The notes: generated from the sequence alone by a model not told the origin. Positions 27,489 to 39,714 are shown, counted from the first letter of the stretch. The stretch is 64,000 bases of DNA from Haliovirga abyssi (GCF_030295325.1 NZ_AP027059.1:744001-808000), one strand, 5' to 3'. Numbers and translations: made by a program.

Positions 27489-27538
27489 AAACATATTAAT
27501 AAAAAAAGTTAAATATAGGCATACAAATGGAGGTAAAA

Positions 27539-29092
27539 ATGAAAGAATTTAATATAACAGGAACTTGTATTCCAGAAGAGCATTATATGGTAGATACGTC
27601 TTTAAAATTAAATAAAATAATGAAATTAATAGAAAAAAGAAACTATTTCACAATAAATAGGCCAAGACAATATGGAAAAACAACAACGATGTATTTGTTA
27701 GATAAAAGATTGAAAAATAATAAAGAATATTTATTAATAAGAATTAGCTTTGAAGGAATAGGGGATGAATCTTTTGGAAATGAAGAAAGTTTGTCAGAAG
27801 TTTTCATTAGCTTAATAGAAAGAGAGATTAAATTCAAAAAAGAAAAACAATTGTTAGAATTTATCAAAAAAAATAAAAAGTTAAGAAAATTTAGAGAATT
27901 AGATGAATTTATAACAGATTTAATATTAGAAACAAATAAAAAGTTAATATTAATGATAGATGAAGTGGATAAAAGTAGTAATAATCAATTATTTTTAAAT
28001 TTTATAGGAATACTTAGAGATAAATATTTGAGAAGAAATGAAGGGAGAGACTATACATTTCATAGTGTGATATTGGCAGGAGTACATGATGTTAAAAATC
28101 TAAAGCTAAAATTAAGAGCAGATGAAAATAGAACTTTAAATAGTCCGTGGAATATAGCAGTGAAATTTAATATAGATATGAGCTTTAATCCAGAAGAGAT
28201 ATCAACAATGTTAATAGAATATGAATCAGATGCAAAGACAGGTATGGATATAAAAAATATGTCAGAAAAAATATATATGTATACGAATGGCTATCCTTTT
28301 TTGGTAAGTTGTTTATGCAAAATAATAGATGAAGAATTAGATAGAAATTTCACTGAGAAAGGATTAGAAGAAGCAATAAAAATATTATTGAATGAAGAAA
28401 ATACACTATTTGATGACATAATAAAAAATATAGAAAATAATAGAGATTTTTATAAATTTATAGAAAAAGTTATATTAGGAAATGATAAAGTTGATTATGT
28501 ACATACAGATATAATGGCTTCATTAGGTAAGATGTATGGAATAATAAAAGAAAAAAATAAGAAAGTAGAGATAGATAATAAAATATTTGAAATATTACTT
28601 TATAATCATATGATAGCAAAACGAGAAAGAGTAAAAGGAGTAGTGCTAACTTATGAATTTAGGACAAAATTTATAGATAATAATGGGAATTTAGATATGG
28701 AATTGGTATTAACTAAATTTCAAGAACTAATGAAAGCAGAATATAGAAAAATAGATGAAAAATTTGTAGAGAGAGAAGGACGGCTTCTATTTTTAGCATT
28801 TTTGAAACCAATAATAAATGGGACAGGATTTTATTTTGTAGAATCGGAAACACGAGAATCCAATAGAATGGATATAGTTGTTACATATAATATGAAAAAA
28901 TTTGTAATAGAATTAAAAATATGGCGTGGTGGACAATATGAGCAAGAAGGAAGAGAACAGTTGTGTAGATATTTAGAAGCACAAAATTTAAATAAAGGTT
29001 ATATGGTATTTTACAATTTTAATAAGGGAAAAGAATATGTAAAGGATAGCGTTATGGTTGAAGGAAAAGAAATTTTTGAGATAATTGTTTAG
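27539..29092 (+). CDS. AAA-like ATPase with C-terminal PD-(D/E)XK nuclease-like domain
   Basis: 517 residues from the ATG at 27539, 5 bases after GGAGG; the in-frame ATG at 27527 overlaps that site. The N-terminal part is the AAA-like domain found with DUF1703-type nuclease domains: ITGTCIPEEHYMVDTSLKL, Walker A in RPRQYGKTT, Walker B in LILMIDEVDK. The C-terminus (about 420-517) has RMDIVVTYNMKKFVIELKIW, matching the D...ExK core of PD-(D/E)XK enzymes. Members are abundant in gut and anaerobic bacteria, and their role is not established; a defence or mobile-element link is speculation. Both Walker and nuclease motifs look intact. It appears to be a single-gene unit. Confidence 0.85.
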   Translation: MKEFNITGTCIPEEHYMVDTSLKLNKIMKLIEKRNYFTINRPRQYGKTTTMYLLDKRLKNNKEYLLIRISFEGIGDESFGNEESLSEVFISLIEREIKFKKEKQLLEFIKKNKKLRKFRELDEFITDLILETNKKLILMIDEVDKSSNNQLFLNFIGILRDKYLRRNEGRDYTFHSVILAGVHDVKNLKLKLRADENRTLNSPWNIAVKFNIDMSFNPEEISTMLIEYESDAKTGMDIKNMSEKIYMYTNGYPFLVSCLCKIIDEELDRNFTEKGLEEAIKILLNEENTLFDDIIKNIENNRDFYKFIEKVILGNDKVDYVHTDIMASLGKMYGIIKEKNKKVEIDNKIFEILLYNHMIAKRERVKGVVLTYEFRTKFIDNNGNLDMELVLTKFQELMKAEYRKIDEKFVEREGRLLFLAFLKPIINGTGFYFVESETRESNRMDIVVTYNMKKFVIELKIWRGGQYEQEGREQLCRYLEAQNLNKGYMVFYNFNKGKEYVKDSVMVEGKEIFEIIV

Positions 29093-29195
29093 GAGAGATA
29101 AAATATAATGTTTTGACACTAAAAATGTAAAGAACTGCAAAAAGAAGAATAGTTATAGAGTTTATGAGATGAATTAAACGATTCAAGGAGGAGAA

Positions 29196-30302
29196 ATGGA
29201 AAAAATTAGTAATATAACATTTTCAAATTTAATAGATTTTTTTCCTGAAATGATTTTTATTTTTAATAAATCTGGAGAGATAATATTTAAAAATAAAAGT
29301 ATAAATGATATACTTGAAAAAAATTATGATTCAGTTTATATATTAAACAAAGATAAAATAGTGAATCATTGTAAACTGAATTTAGGAAGCAAAATAAAAA
29401 ACAGCAAAGATATTATATTTTATAGAGACTGTTTTTTAAATGAAATTGTAGAGGATGTTTTTGAAAAAAAGGAGAATATTCATAATTTAGAGGGAGAAAT
29501 GAAATTATTTGTAGGAGAACAGGAAGAAAAACTTGATATTATTTTAAATGTAGTTTATTTTACAGATAATAACAAAGAATATGTATTGGTTTCTATTAGA
29601 AATATAACTGATGTAAAAGAATTTGAAAGAAGAAAAATAGCAGAATATGAAAAATTAGCTTTAATAGGCTCAACGGTAGCATCTATAATACATGATTTGA
29701 GAAATCCACTAACTGGAATATCTGGATATAATTATATATTAAGTACAAAAGCTAAAAATGAAAAAGAAGAAAAAATGTTTAAAAGAATAGATAGAAATAT
29801 TAATAAAATAAATAATATGTTAGAAGAAGTTATGAGCTTTGCAAACGGGAAAGAAAAAATAGAAATAATTAAAAACAGAGTAAAAGTTCATGATTTTATA
29901 AATTATGTTTTAGAAGATTTTCATTTTAATGATATTGAAATAGAGTTTGATTTAGGAGATATAAATATAGAAATTGAAATAGATGAAAATAAGATGCAAC
30001 ATGTATTTTGGAATTTAATAAAAAATGCAAGTGAAGCTATAGTAGATAGTGGATATATTAAAATAAAATTTAGAGAAACAGAAGATAAATATATATTTGA
30101 AGTAGAAGACAATGGAAAAGGGATTCCTGAAAATTTAAAAGATAAATTATTTACACCAGGAGCTACATTTGGTAAAAAAAATGGTAATGGATTTGGTTTG
30201 TTAAGTTGCAAAACAATAGTACATAGTCACAATGGAGAAATTTATTTTGAGAGTGAAGAAAAAAAAGGCACTAAATTTATAATAGAGTTGCCCAAGAAAT
30301 AA
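29196..30302 (+). CDS. sensor histidine kinase (PAS, HisKA, HATPase), soluble
   Basis: 368 residues with no membrane span. A PAS-like sensor occupies about 1-145. The dimerisation box has His166 in IIHDLRNPLTG, and the ATPase domain shows WNLIKNASEAI (N box), DNGKGI and GNGFGLLSCK (G boxes). The DLRNPL form of the H box resembles NtrB-type cytoplasmic kinases. It autophosphorylates in response to an internal signal; no partner receiver is adjacent, so the target is unknown. GGAGGAG precedes the ATG. The PHP gene follows 25 bases later, possibly cotranscribed. Confidence 0.88.
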   Translation: MEKISNITFSNLIDFFPEMIFIFNKSGEIIFKNKSINDILEKNYDSVYILNKDKIVNHCKLNLGSKIKNSKDIIFYRDCFLNEIVEDVFEKKENIHNLEGEMKLFVGEQEEKLDIILNVVYFTDNNKEYVLVSIRNITDVKEFERRKIAEYEKLALIGSTVASIIHDLRNPLTGISGYNYILSTKAKNEKEEKMFKRIDRNINKINNMLEEVMSFANGKEKIEIIKNRVKVHDFINYVLEDFHFNDIEIEFDLGDINIEIEIDENKMQHVFWNLIKNASEAIVDSGYIKIKFRETEDKYIFEVEDNGKGIPENLKDKLFTPGATFGKKNGNGFGLLSCKTIVHSHNGEIYFESEEKKGTKFIIELPKK

Positions 30303-30327
30303 TATATTTTAGGAAGGAAGTTAAAAA

Positions 30328-31212
30328 ATGATTGATTTACATATTCATACTACATGTTCTGATGGAACTTATACTCCAGAGGAAGTTGTAGAATTATGCA
30401 AAGAAAAAAACATAGAGGTTATGGCAATAACGGACCATGACACAGTAGAAGGGTTAAAAGAAGGGAGAAAAAAAGCTGAAGAGTTAGGGATAACATTTAT
30501 AAATGGAATAGAATTTTCAACAGATTATTATGGAAAAGAAGTTCATATACTAGGGTATTTTTTAAATATTGAAGATGAGGCTTTTTTAAAAGAAATAAAA
30601 TTATTAGGAGAAGAAAGAGAAAAAAGAACAGAATTAATGTTAGAAAAATTAAAAAGATATGGAATAAATATAACAATGGAAGATGTACTAGAAGAAGTAA
30701 AAGGAAATCTTATAAGCAGAACTCATATAGCAGGAGCAATGTATAAAAAAGGTTATATAAGAAGTAGAAAAGAGGCTTTTATTAATTATATAGGAAGTGG
30801 AAAAGGAGCTTATATTCCAAAAGAAAATTTATCCCCAGCAAGAGCAGTAAAGTTAATAAAAGATAATGGTGGATTAGCATTTGTAGCACATCCCAAATTA
30901 ATATCATTAGGAGAAAAAAGAACCTTGGAATTATTAGATATATTGCAAGAAGTGGGGCTAGATGGATTAGAAATATATTATCCAAGTTTTTCATCTATAG
31001 ATATTGCATATTATAGTAGAATAGCAAAAGAGAGAGGGTTAATTGCCAGCGGAGGCTCTGATTTTCATGGAGGGAATAGAATTGAAATTTCTATTGGAGT
31101 ATCTAATGTAAAGAATGATATTTATGAAGCAATGCTAGAGAGACTAGAAAGTCAAAAAAATGAAAAAGTGAGGAGAAATAATGAAAAAGTTAACAAAATT
31201 TTTAAAAAATAA
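30328..31212 (+). CDS. PHP-domain phosphoesterase (TrpH/RNase AM-like)
   Basis: 294 residues. The N-terminus has the metal-binding PHP signature DLHIHTTCSDG, then AITDHDTVEG; later motifs are NGIEFSTDYYGKEVHILGYF, LAFVAHPKL and ASGGSDFHGG. This is the YciV/TrpH group, whose E. coli member acts on nucleoside 3',5'-bisphosphates and 5' ends of short RNA; that activity is inferred here. It begins an operon with the DUF502 and O-antigen-ligase-like genes, overlapping the next gene by 32 bases. Confidence 0.88.
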   Translation: MIDLHIHTTCSDGTYTPEEVVELCKEKNIEVMAITDHDTVEGLKEGRKKAEELGITFINGIEFSTDYYGKEVHILGYFLNIEDEAFLKEIKLLGEEREKRTELMLEKLKRYGINITMEDVLEEVKGNLISRTHIAGAMYKKGYIRSRKEAFINYIGSGKGAYIPKENLSPARAVKLIKDNGGLAFVAHPKLISLGEKRTLELLDILQEVGLDGLEIYYPSFSSIDIAYYSRIAKERGLIASGGSDFHGGNRIEISIGVSNVKNDIYEAMLERLESQKNEKVRRNNEKVNKIFKK

Positions 31213-31804
31213 TATTATAAGTGGATTTTTAGTGTTTTTACCAATAGGAATAATAATATTTGTTTTTAAATTTGCATATAATTCAATATATAATTTAGTA
31301 TTACCATTGGCAACAACTATTTCAAAAACTTCAAAAATACAGACAAGTTTTTCGGTTATTATAACAATAACATTAATATTAGCAGTTTGTTTAATAATAG
31401 GTATAATAGTTCAGACAAGTATAGGAGAAATTTTTAGAGAAAGAATAGAAAATAGAATATTAAAAAAAATACCTGGATATAATGTAGTGAATGAAACAAT
31501 AAAACAGATATTTCAAGGAGAAGAAACGCCATTTTCAAAAGTAGCATTAGCAGATGTATATTCAAAAGGAGCTTATTCAACATGCTTTATAACTGATGAG
31601 ACAGACAATATGGTAACAGTATTTGTACCAGCAGCATTAAATCCAACATCAGGGAATATATTTCATTTGCCAAAAGATAGAGTTACAATTTTGGATGTAT
31701 CAATAGATGATGCAATGAGGTCAATAATAGGATGTGGAATAGGTTCTGATAAATTAATAAAAGAGTTTGAAAAAAATAAAATTGAATACAAGGAGAGAAT
31801 ATAG
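31181..31804 (+). CDS. DUF502 family membrane protein
   Basis: 207 residues. Two N-terminal membrane spans (about 13-35 and 55-78) are followed by a soluble domain with FVPAALNPTSGNIFHLPKDR and DVSIDDAMRSIIGCGI, which match DUF502. The family's biochemical function is unknown to me. The ATG at 31181 follows AGGAG and lies inside the end of the PHP gene, so translation is coupled. The stop is followed 2 bases later by the next ATG. Confidence 0.85.
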   Translation: MKKLTKFLKNNIISGFLVFLPIGIIIFVFKFAYNSIYNLVLPLATTISKTSKIQTSFSVIITITLILAVCLIIGIIVQTSIGEIFRERIENRILKKIPGYNVVNETIKQIFQGEETPFSKVALADVYSKGAYSTCFITDETDNMVTVFVPAALNPTSGNIFHLPKDRVTILDVSIDDAMRSIIGCGIGSDKLIKEFEKNKIEYKERI

Positions 31805-31806
31805 TA

Positions 31807-34663
<2,857 letters not shown>

Positions 34664-34754
34664 ACAATAAGTGATAAATAACAATTGCTAGTGATAGGTG
34701 GTTTCAAAAGTTTATGAAAGCTATAATGTAAATTTTGATGATAATTTATTTTGA

Positions 34755-35004
34755 CAGACCTCATTTCTTGTTGTCGTTTTCTCCTAACTTAGGAGAAAAC
34801 TATAGCGTGGATATTTGGTTTGTTGTTTTACGTCCTTGAGCAGGGTCAATGTCATCAAGCTAAGAACTGGGCTTGCCAACGGCAAGCCCCTACAGTATTA
34901 ATTTATTTTATAATGTAGGGGTTTTGCCGTTGGCAAACCCGATATAAAATTATAAATTATCGTTAACTTGACGACATTGGGAGAAGGGTTGGGGATGAGG
35001 TCTG
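34755..35004. repeat. 250-base nested palindromic element
   Basis: Three nested arm pairs: CAGACCTCAT (34755-34764) with ATGAGGTCTG (34995-35004); AATGTCATCAAG (34848-34859) with CTTGACGACATT (34967-34978); and a central stem based on TTGCCAACGGCAA (34869-34894 with 34914-34940). It is more GC-rich than its surroundings. No coding potential is seen, so it may be a non-autonomous mobile element or a relict of one. It occupies much of the 512-base gap 34664-35175; the remainder is AT-rich with one short inverted pair, GTCAAATA (35081-35088) and TATTTGAC (35140-35147). Confidence 0.75.
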
Positions 35005-35175
35005 AAAAGTATTTAAAATTACATTAGAAATTATTGTATAGAAATAAAATTTAGCATTAAATAGTCATTTTGGATAAGGAGTCAAATATAACGTGCAAAT
35101 ATAATGAATGTAAAGGATAGTGACTTAAAAAGGCAACTTTATTTGACACTACCCCTAAAAAAGAGGAGAATATAG

Positions 35176-35499
35176 ATGAGTTTAGAAATTATATATAATA
35201 AATTAATAAGGGATAATATACCTAAAATAATAGAAAAAAGCGGAGTTGAATATAAGGTTCATATTGCAGAAGAAAAAGAATATATTGAAAAATTAATTGA
35301 AAAAGTTTCCGAGGAGTTAGAAGAGTTTGTAGAAAAACCTTGTGAAGAAGAAATGGCGGATATTTTAGAAGTTTTAGAAACGTTATCAAAGGTATATAAA
35401 TTAGATGAACAAAAAATAATTGATATTAAAAAAGATAAAAAGAACAAACGTGGAGGCTTTTTAGAAAGAATAATTTTAGAAAAAACAATTAAAAAATAA
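35176..35499 (+). CDS. MazG-like / phosphoribosyl-ATP pyrophosphohydrolase-like protein
   Basis: 107 residues. NKLIRDNIPKIIEKSG, EKVSEELEEFVEKPCEEEMA and DILEVLETL give the EExx(E)...ExxD metal-binding arrangement of the all-alpha NTP pyrophosphatase superfamily (COG4997-type). KRGGFLERIIL at the C-terminus is also typical of this branch. Members probably remove non-canonical nucleotides, though substrates are poorly known. It stands alone between repeat-rich spacers. AAGAGGAG precedes the ATG. Confidence 0.8.
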   Translation: MSLEIIYNKLIRDNIPKIIEKSGVEYKVHIAEEKEYIEKLIEKVSEELEEFVEKPCEEEMADILEVLETLSKVYKLDEQKIIDIKKDKKNKRGGFLERIILEKTIKK

Positions 35500-35521
35500 T
35501 GTTGTAATTGGAGTAAAGTGA

Positions 35522-35638
35522 ATGAATAATATAAAAGTTTCTAATGATGAATTATGGAATTTAGTTCCTACAACAAGAGAAATAAACAGTAGTAAAAGTG
35601 ACAGATTACCGAATTCAGATATTTTTATTATTGGATAA
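35522..35638 (+). pseudogene. C-terminal remnant of an HNH endonuclease-type gene
   Basis: A 38-codon frame from ATG at 35522 encodes DELWNLVPTTREINSSKSDR followed by LPNSDIF. This matches the segment after the catalytic core in some HNH endonucleases (pattern LWNLxPTxxxxNxSKSxxLP). The HNH histidines are absent and the frame stops early, so it looks like debris of a larger gene. A GGAG stands upstream, so expression as a small peptide is possible but unlikely to be functional. Confidence 0.45.
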
Positions 35639-35646
35639 AACAACTT

Positions 35647-35679
35647 AAAGAATCTACATTTTTTGTAGATTCTTTTTTA
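35647..35679 (+). terminator. intrinsic terminator
   Basis: AAAGAATCTACA (35647-35658) pairs perfectly with its complement at 35664-35675 around a five-T loop, then a T run. Confidence 0.85.
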
Positions 35680-35744
35680 TGCTTGACTAAAAAAACATAC
35701 AAAATTCTCAAGCAATATAAAAACTAATTAAAAATTAAAATAAA

Positions 35745-35773
35745 TTGATTGAATATTCTCTTAAAAGTATGAT
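35745..35773 (+). promoter_or_regulatory. probable promoter of the radical SAM operon
   Basis: TTGATT (35745-35750) and TATGAT (35768-35773) with a 17-base spacer. The AAGGAG of the radical SAM gene begins at 35801. Confidence 0.55.
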
Positions 35774-35815
35774 AAAATGTATTAATAAATAGAGAAATCG
35801 AAGGAGAGACTAATA

Positions 35816-37591
35816 ATGGTAAACATAGAAAAATATTTATTAAAAGCAGAAAAACCAGCACAATATCTTGGAAATGAATTAAATGTAGCATACAAAGATG
35901 ATTATGATTTTCATATGTGCTTAATATATCCTGATTTATATGAAATAGGGATGTCAAGTATAGGAATACAAATATTATATTTTTTATTAAATGAACAAAA
36001 AGGAGTTTATTTAGAAAGAGCATTTGCTCCTAATATAGATATGGAAAAAGTTATGAGAGAAAACAGTGTTCCTATGTTCTCATTAGAAAGTAAAACGGCA
36101 TTAAAAGATTTTGATATTATAGCATTTTCATTATCATATGAAATGACATACACAAATGTTTTAAATATAATAAATTTATCTCAAATAGAGATTGAAAGAG
36201 AAAAAAGAGGAGAAGCAGACCCGATTATATTAGCAGGTGGAACTGGCTCATATAATCCAAAAGTTTTAGAAAAATTCATTGATGTTTTTGCAGTTGGAGA
36301 AGGAGAGGATGTCTCTGTAGAAATAGCAAATCTAATGAAGAAATTAAAAGGAAAAACAAAAGATGAAAAATTAGAAGCACTATCTAAAATAGAAGGAGTT
36401 TACGTTCCTAAATTTTATAATGGTGGAAAAATAAAAAAAAGAGTAGTTAAAGATTTAAATAATTCATATTTTCCAGAGAAATGGCTTGTACCATATATTA
36501 GAACTGTACATCATAGATTAAGTGTGGAGATTCAAAGAGGTTGTACAAGAGGATGTAGATTTTGTCAAGCGGGAATGATTTATAGATCAGTTAGAGAAAG
36601 AAGTTTGGAGAATAATTTTAATTTAATAAAAAATTGTTTGGATAAAACAGGGTTTGGAGAAGTTTCGTTATCTTCGTTAAGCAGTAGTGATTATACACAA
36701 ATAGAAGGATTAGTTGATAAATTACAAGAAGAATATAAAGATGAAAATTTAGCAGTAGCACTTCCTTCTTTAAGAATAGATAAATTTTCGTTAAATTTAG
36801 CAAAGAAAATAGAACAAGTTAGAAAAACTGGATTTACATTCGCACCAGAAGCAGGGTCTCAAAGAATGAGAGATGTAATAAATAAAGGGATTAATGAAGA
36901 AGATATTATAGAAACTGCAAAAGGAGCATTTCAAGCAGGATGGAGACACATAAAGTTTTATTTTATGATAGGATTGCCATTTGAAACAGATGAAGATGTA
37001 AAAGAGATATATAATTTAACTAAAAGAGTGTTGTTAGAAGGTCTAAAAATAAGAAGAGATATAGAAATCACTGTAAGTGTTTCGAATTATGTACCTAAAT
37101 CTCATACACCATTTCAAGGGATGGAACAAATGGGAATAGAAGAGATGATTAGGAAACATAATATATTAAGGGGAGCATTTTATAAAGAGAAAAAATTAAA
37201 ATTGAAAATACATAGAAGAGAGCTATCTTATCTTGAAGGCTTTTTATCAAGAGGAGATGAAAAAATAGGGGATTTAATAAAATTAGCTTGGGAAAAAGGG
37301 GCTAAATTTGATGGATGGAAAGAGCATTTTAATTTCGAGGCTTGGAAAGAAGCAATAAGTGAGTTAGGGATAAATGAAAATGATTATTTTAAAGAAAAAA
37401 GTTTAGATGACAAATTTTCTTGGGATTTAATAGATGCAGGAATAGAAAAAGAATATTTTAAAACAGAACTAGAAAAAGCAAAAAATAAAGCATTAACAAA
37501 AGATTGTAGAGAAGGCTGTACAAATTGTGGGGTTTGTTGGAATTTAGGTGTTAAAATGGAGATAGAGAAAAGAGGTAATAAAAATGGTTAA
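35816..37591 (+). CDS. TIGR03960-type B12-binding/radical SAM protein
   Basis: 591 residues. A B12-binding-like N-terminal region (YPDLYEIGMSSIGIQILYFL) precedes a radical SAM domain. The cluster cysteines are Cys243, Cys247 and Cys250 in CTRGCRFCQAG, and GFTFAPEAGSQRMRDVINKG lies further on. The C-terminus carries CREGCTNCGVC, a Cys-rich tail seen in this subfamily. The reaction is not established; genomes often pair it with a DUF2344 protein, which is not adjacent here. It overlaps the antiporter gene by 8 bases, giving a three-gene operon with mnmA. Confidence 0.88.
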   Translation: MVNIEKYLLKAEKPAQYLGNELNVAYKDDYDFHMCLIYPDLYEIGMSSIGIQILYFLLNEQKGVYLERAFAPNIDMEKVMRENSVPMFSLESKTALKDFDIIAFSLSYEMTYTNVLNIINLSQIEIEREKRGEADPIILAGGTGSYNPKVLEKFIDVFAVGEGEDVSVEIANLMKKLKGKTKDEKLEALSKIEGVYVPKFYNGGKIKKRVVKDLNNSYFPEKWLVPYIRTVHHRLSVEIQRGCTRGCRFCQAGMIYRSVRERSLENNFNLIKNCLDKTGFGEVSLSSLSSSDYTQIEGLVDKLQEEYKDENLAVALPSLRIDKFSLNLAKKIEQVRKTGFTFAPEAGSQRMRDVINKGINEEDIIETAKGAFQAGWRHIKFYFMIGLPFETDEDVKEIYNLTKRVLLEGLKIRRDIEITVSVSNYVPKSHTPFQGMEQMGIEEMIRKHNILRGAFYKEKKLKLKIHRRELSYLEGFLSRGDEKIGDLIKLAWEKGAKFDGWKEHFNFEAWKEAISELGINENDYFKEKSLDDKFSWDLIDAGIEKEYFKTELEKAKNKALTKDCREGCTNCGVCWNLGVKMEIEKRGNKNG

Positions 37592-38543
37592 TATAATTTT
37601 ATTAGTAATTGGTTTTATTTTATTAATAAAAGGTGCTGATTTACTTGTTGATGGTTCTGTAAAAATTTCTAGAAAATTAAGTATACCAGAATTAATAATA
37701 GGATTAACATTGGTATCGGCTGGAACAAGTGCACCAGAATTAGTAGTTAGCATATTAGCTTCAGTTAGAGGAGATGGCGGAATTGCTATAAGTAATGTTT
37801 TAGGGAGCAATATTGCTAATATATCATTAGTAATGGGGATATCATTGGTTTTGGCAACAATAACAATTGGAATATCAACATTAAAATATGAAATACCATT
37901 TTTATTAGTAATATCAATGTCATTATTGGCAATGTTAAGAAATAATAGTGGGACAATAACGAAATATGATGGATTTGTATTATTAGGATTTTTGACAATA
38001 TTTGTGTCTTATCTTTTTGCATTGTCTAAATCTAATAAAGATATGGAAAAACAAATTTTAAGTGAACTTGAAGAGATAGAAAAAAATGAAAGTAGCTGGA
38101 GAGATATAATTATATTTACTGGAATAGGGTTAGTAATTCTTTCTATAGGAGGAGAATTAACAGTTAGTAATGCTGTTGCAATAGCAAAAAAACTTGGAGT
38201 TTCTCAAGTATTAATTGGAGCAACAATTGTAGCACTTGGGACATCGCTTCCAGAATTAGTTACTTCGATAATTGCTGCAAAAAAAGGAAGTGCAGATATG
38301 ATGGTTGGTAATATTATCGGCTCAAATATATTTAATATATTAACAGTTTTAGGGATATCTTCTCTTTTTAATAATTTAGTACCAGATAGAGCTCCATATT
38401 TTGATTCCATTTATGGAATTTCTATTATAATTTTGGTATATATTTTATCAAAATTAAGAAAATCTAAATTAGGGATAGGAACAGGGATATTATTATTAAT
38501 AAGCTATGTTGTGTATGTATATATAGGAGTGAAAATTGGATGA
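37584..38543 (+). CDS. calcium/sodium antiporter, CaCA family (YrbG-like)
   Basis: 319 residues with about ten membrane spans in two inverted halves. The two alpha-repeat signatures are LVSAGTSAPELVVSILASV with NVLGSNIANI, and IVALGTSLPELVTSIIA with NIIGSNIFNI. It exchanges cations across the inner membrane; ion specificity cannot be read from sequence. It overlaps both neighbours by a few bases, so it is translationally coupled in the radical SAM-antiporter-mnmA operon. Confidence 0.92.
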   Translation: MVNIILLVIGFILLIKGADLLVDGSVKISRKLSIPELIIGLTLVSAGTSAPELVVSILASVRGDGGIAISNVLGSNIANISLVMGISLVLATITIGISTLKYEIPFLLVISMSLLAMLRNNSGTITKYDGFVLLGFLTIFVSYLFALSKSNKDMEKQILSELEEIEKNESSWRDIIIFTGIGLVILSIGGELTVSNAVAIAKKLGVSQVLIGATIVALGTSLPELVTSIIAAKKGSADMMVGNIIGSNIFNILTVLGISSLFNNLVPDRAPYFDSIYGISIIILVYILSKLRKSKLGIGTGILLLISYVVYVYIGVKIG

Positions 38544-39613
38544 TCAAAAACGAAAAAATAGTAATAGGAATGAGTGGCGGTGTTGATAGCAGTGTAGCAG
38601 CATTTTTATTAAAAGAACAAGGTTATGAAGTTATAGGAGTAACAATAAAATTATGGGAAAATTCAGGTTTGGAAAGTAAAGAAAAAGTATGTTGTTCATT
38701 AGAAGATGTGTATGATGCTAAAAGAATATGTGATAAACTTGACATACCTCATTATACAGTTAATTTTAAAAATGATTTTCAAAAAGAAGTGATTGATTAT
38801 TTTATAACGGAATATAGATTAGGTAACACACCTTCACCTTGTATAATGTGTAATGAAAAAATAAAATTTGGGAAATTATTGGAATTTGCGAAAAGTATAG
38901 GAGCTGATTATATTGCCAGTGGTCATTACTCTAAAGTGAAATATTTAGAAAAACAGAACAAATATGTATTAGAAAAAGGTGTAGATGAAAAAAAAGACCA
39001 AACTTATATGTTATACAGACTTTCAAGCGAGCAATTGAAATATTGCAAGTTTCCACTTGAAAATTATAAAAAAGATGAGATTAGAGAAATTGCAAAAAAT
39101 AATAATTTGATAACTTATAATAAAAAAGATAGTCAGGGGATATGTTTTGCTCCAGAAGGATATTATAAATTTTTAGAAAATAATTTAAAGAATGAAATAT
39201 CAAAGGGAAATATTAAAGATGAAAATGGAGAAATATTAGGAGAACATAATGGATATCAATTGTATACAATTGGGCAAAGGAGAAACTTGGGACTAAATTT
39301 AGGGAAGCCATATTTTATAATAGATATTTTGCCAGATAAAAACGAGATTATCGTTGGGAAATTTGAGAAATTATTTAAAAAAGAGGTAGAAGTGATTAAT
39401 TATAAATTCATATATTTATCTGAAAATGAGATAGATGGAAAAGCTGTTATTGCAAGACCTAGATTTTCAAGTAAAGGTCATATAGCTAAATTGAAAAAAG
39501 AAGGAGGAAGATTATTTTTAATATATGAAAGTGAAAATGCTGAAAATAGTAGAGGACAGCATATAGTTTTTTATGATAAAAATTTAGTAATAGGTGGCGG
39601 AATAATTTTTTAA
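38540..39613 (+). CDS. mnmA: tRNA-specific 2-thiouridylase MnmA
   Basis: 357 residues. The PP-loop GMSGGVDSSVAAFLL binds ATP, and the two catalytic cysteines are Cys101 in CIMCNEKIKFG and Cys202 in GICFAPEG. DQTYMLYRLS and YTIGQRRNLGL are further family blocks. It thiolates U34 in the wobble position of Lys, Glu and Gln tRNAs. The start overlaps the antiporter stop by 4 bases (ATGA). The downstream gap holds repeats, a promoter and a terminator. Confidence 0.95.
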   Translation: MIKNEKIVIGMSGGVDSSVAAFLLKEQGYEVIGVTIKLWENSGLESKEKVCCSLEDVYDAKRICDKLDIPHYTVNFKNDFQKEVIDYFITEYRLGNTPSPCIMCNEKIKFGKLLEFAKSIGADYIASGHYSKVKYLEKQNKYVLEKGVDEKKDQTYMLYRLSSEQLKYCKFPLENYKKDEIREIAKNNNLITYNKKDSQGICFAPEGYYKFLENNLKNEISKGNIKDENGEILGEHNGYQLYTIGQRRNLGLNLGKPYFIIDILPDKNEIIVGKFEKLFKKEVEVINYKFIYLSENEIDGKAVIARPRFSSKGHIAKLKKEGGRLFLIYESENAENSRGQHIVFYDKNLVIGGGIIF

Positions 39614-39637
39614 AAAAAATTAAATTTGTGGTTTCAA

Positions 39638-39700
39638 GCCGGAATAGTATCTGTTTAGGCAGCAAAAGTATCTTTATAGGTCGGAATAGTATCTGTTCAG
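39638..39700. repeat. three degenerate 21-base tandem repeats
   Basis: Units start at 39638, 39659 and 39680. Units 1 and 3 share CGGAATAGTATCTGTT; unit 2 is diverged but keeps AGTATCT and the final ATAG. They end just before a consensus promoter. Confidence 0.7.
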
Positions 39701-39714
39701 GCCAAAAAACTGGT

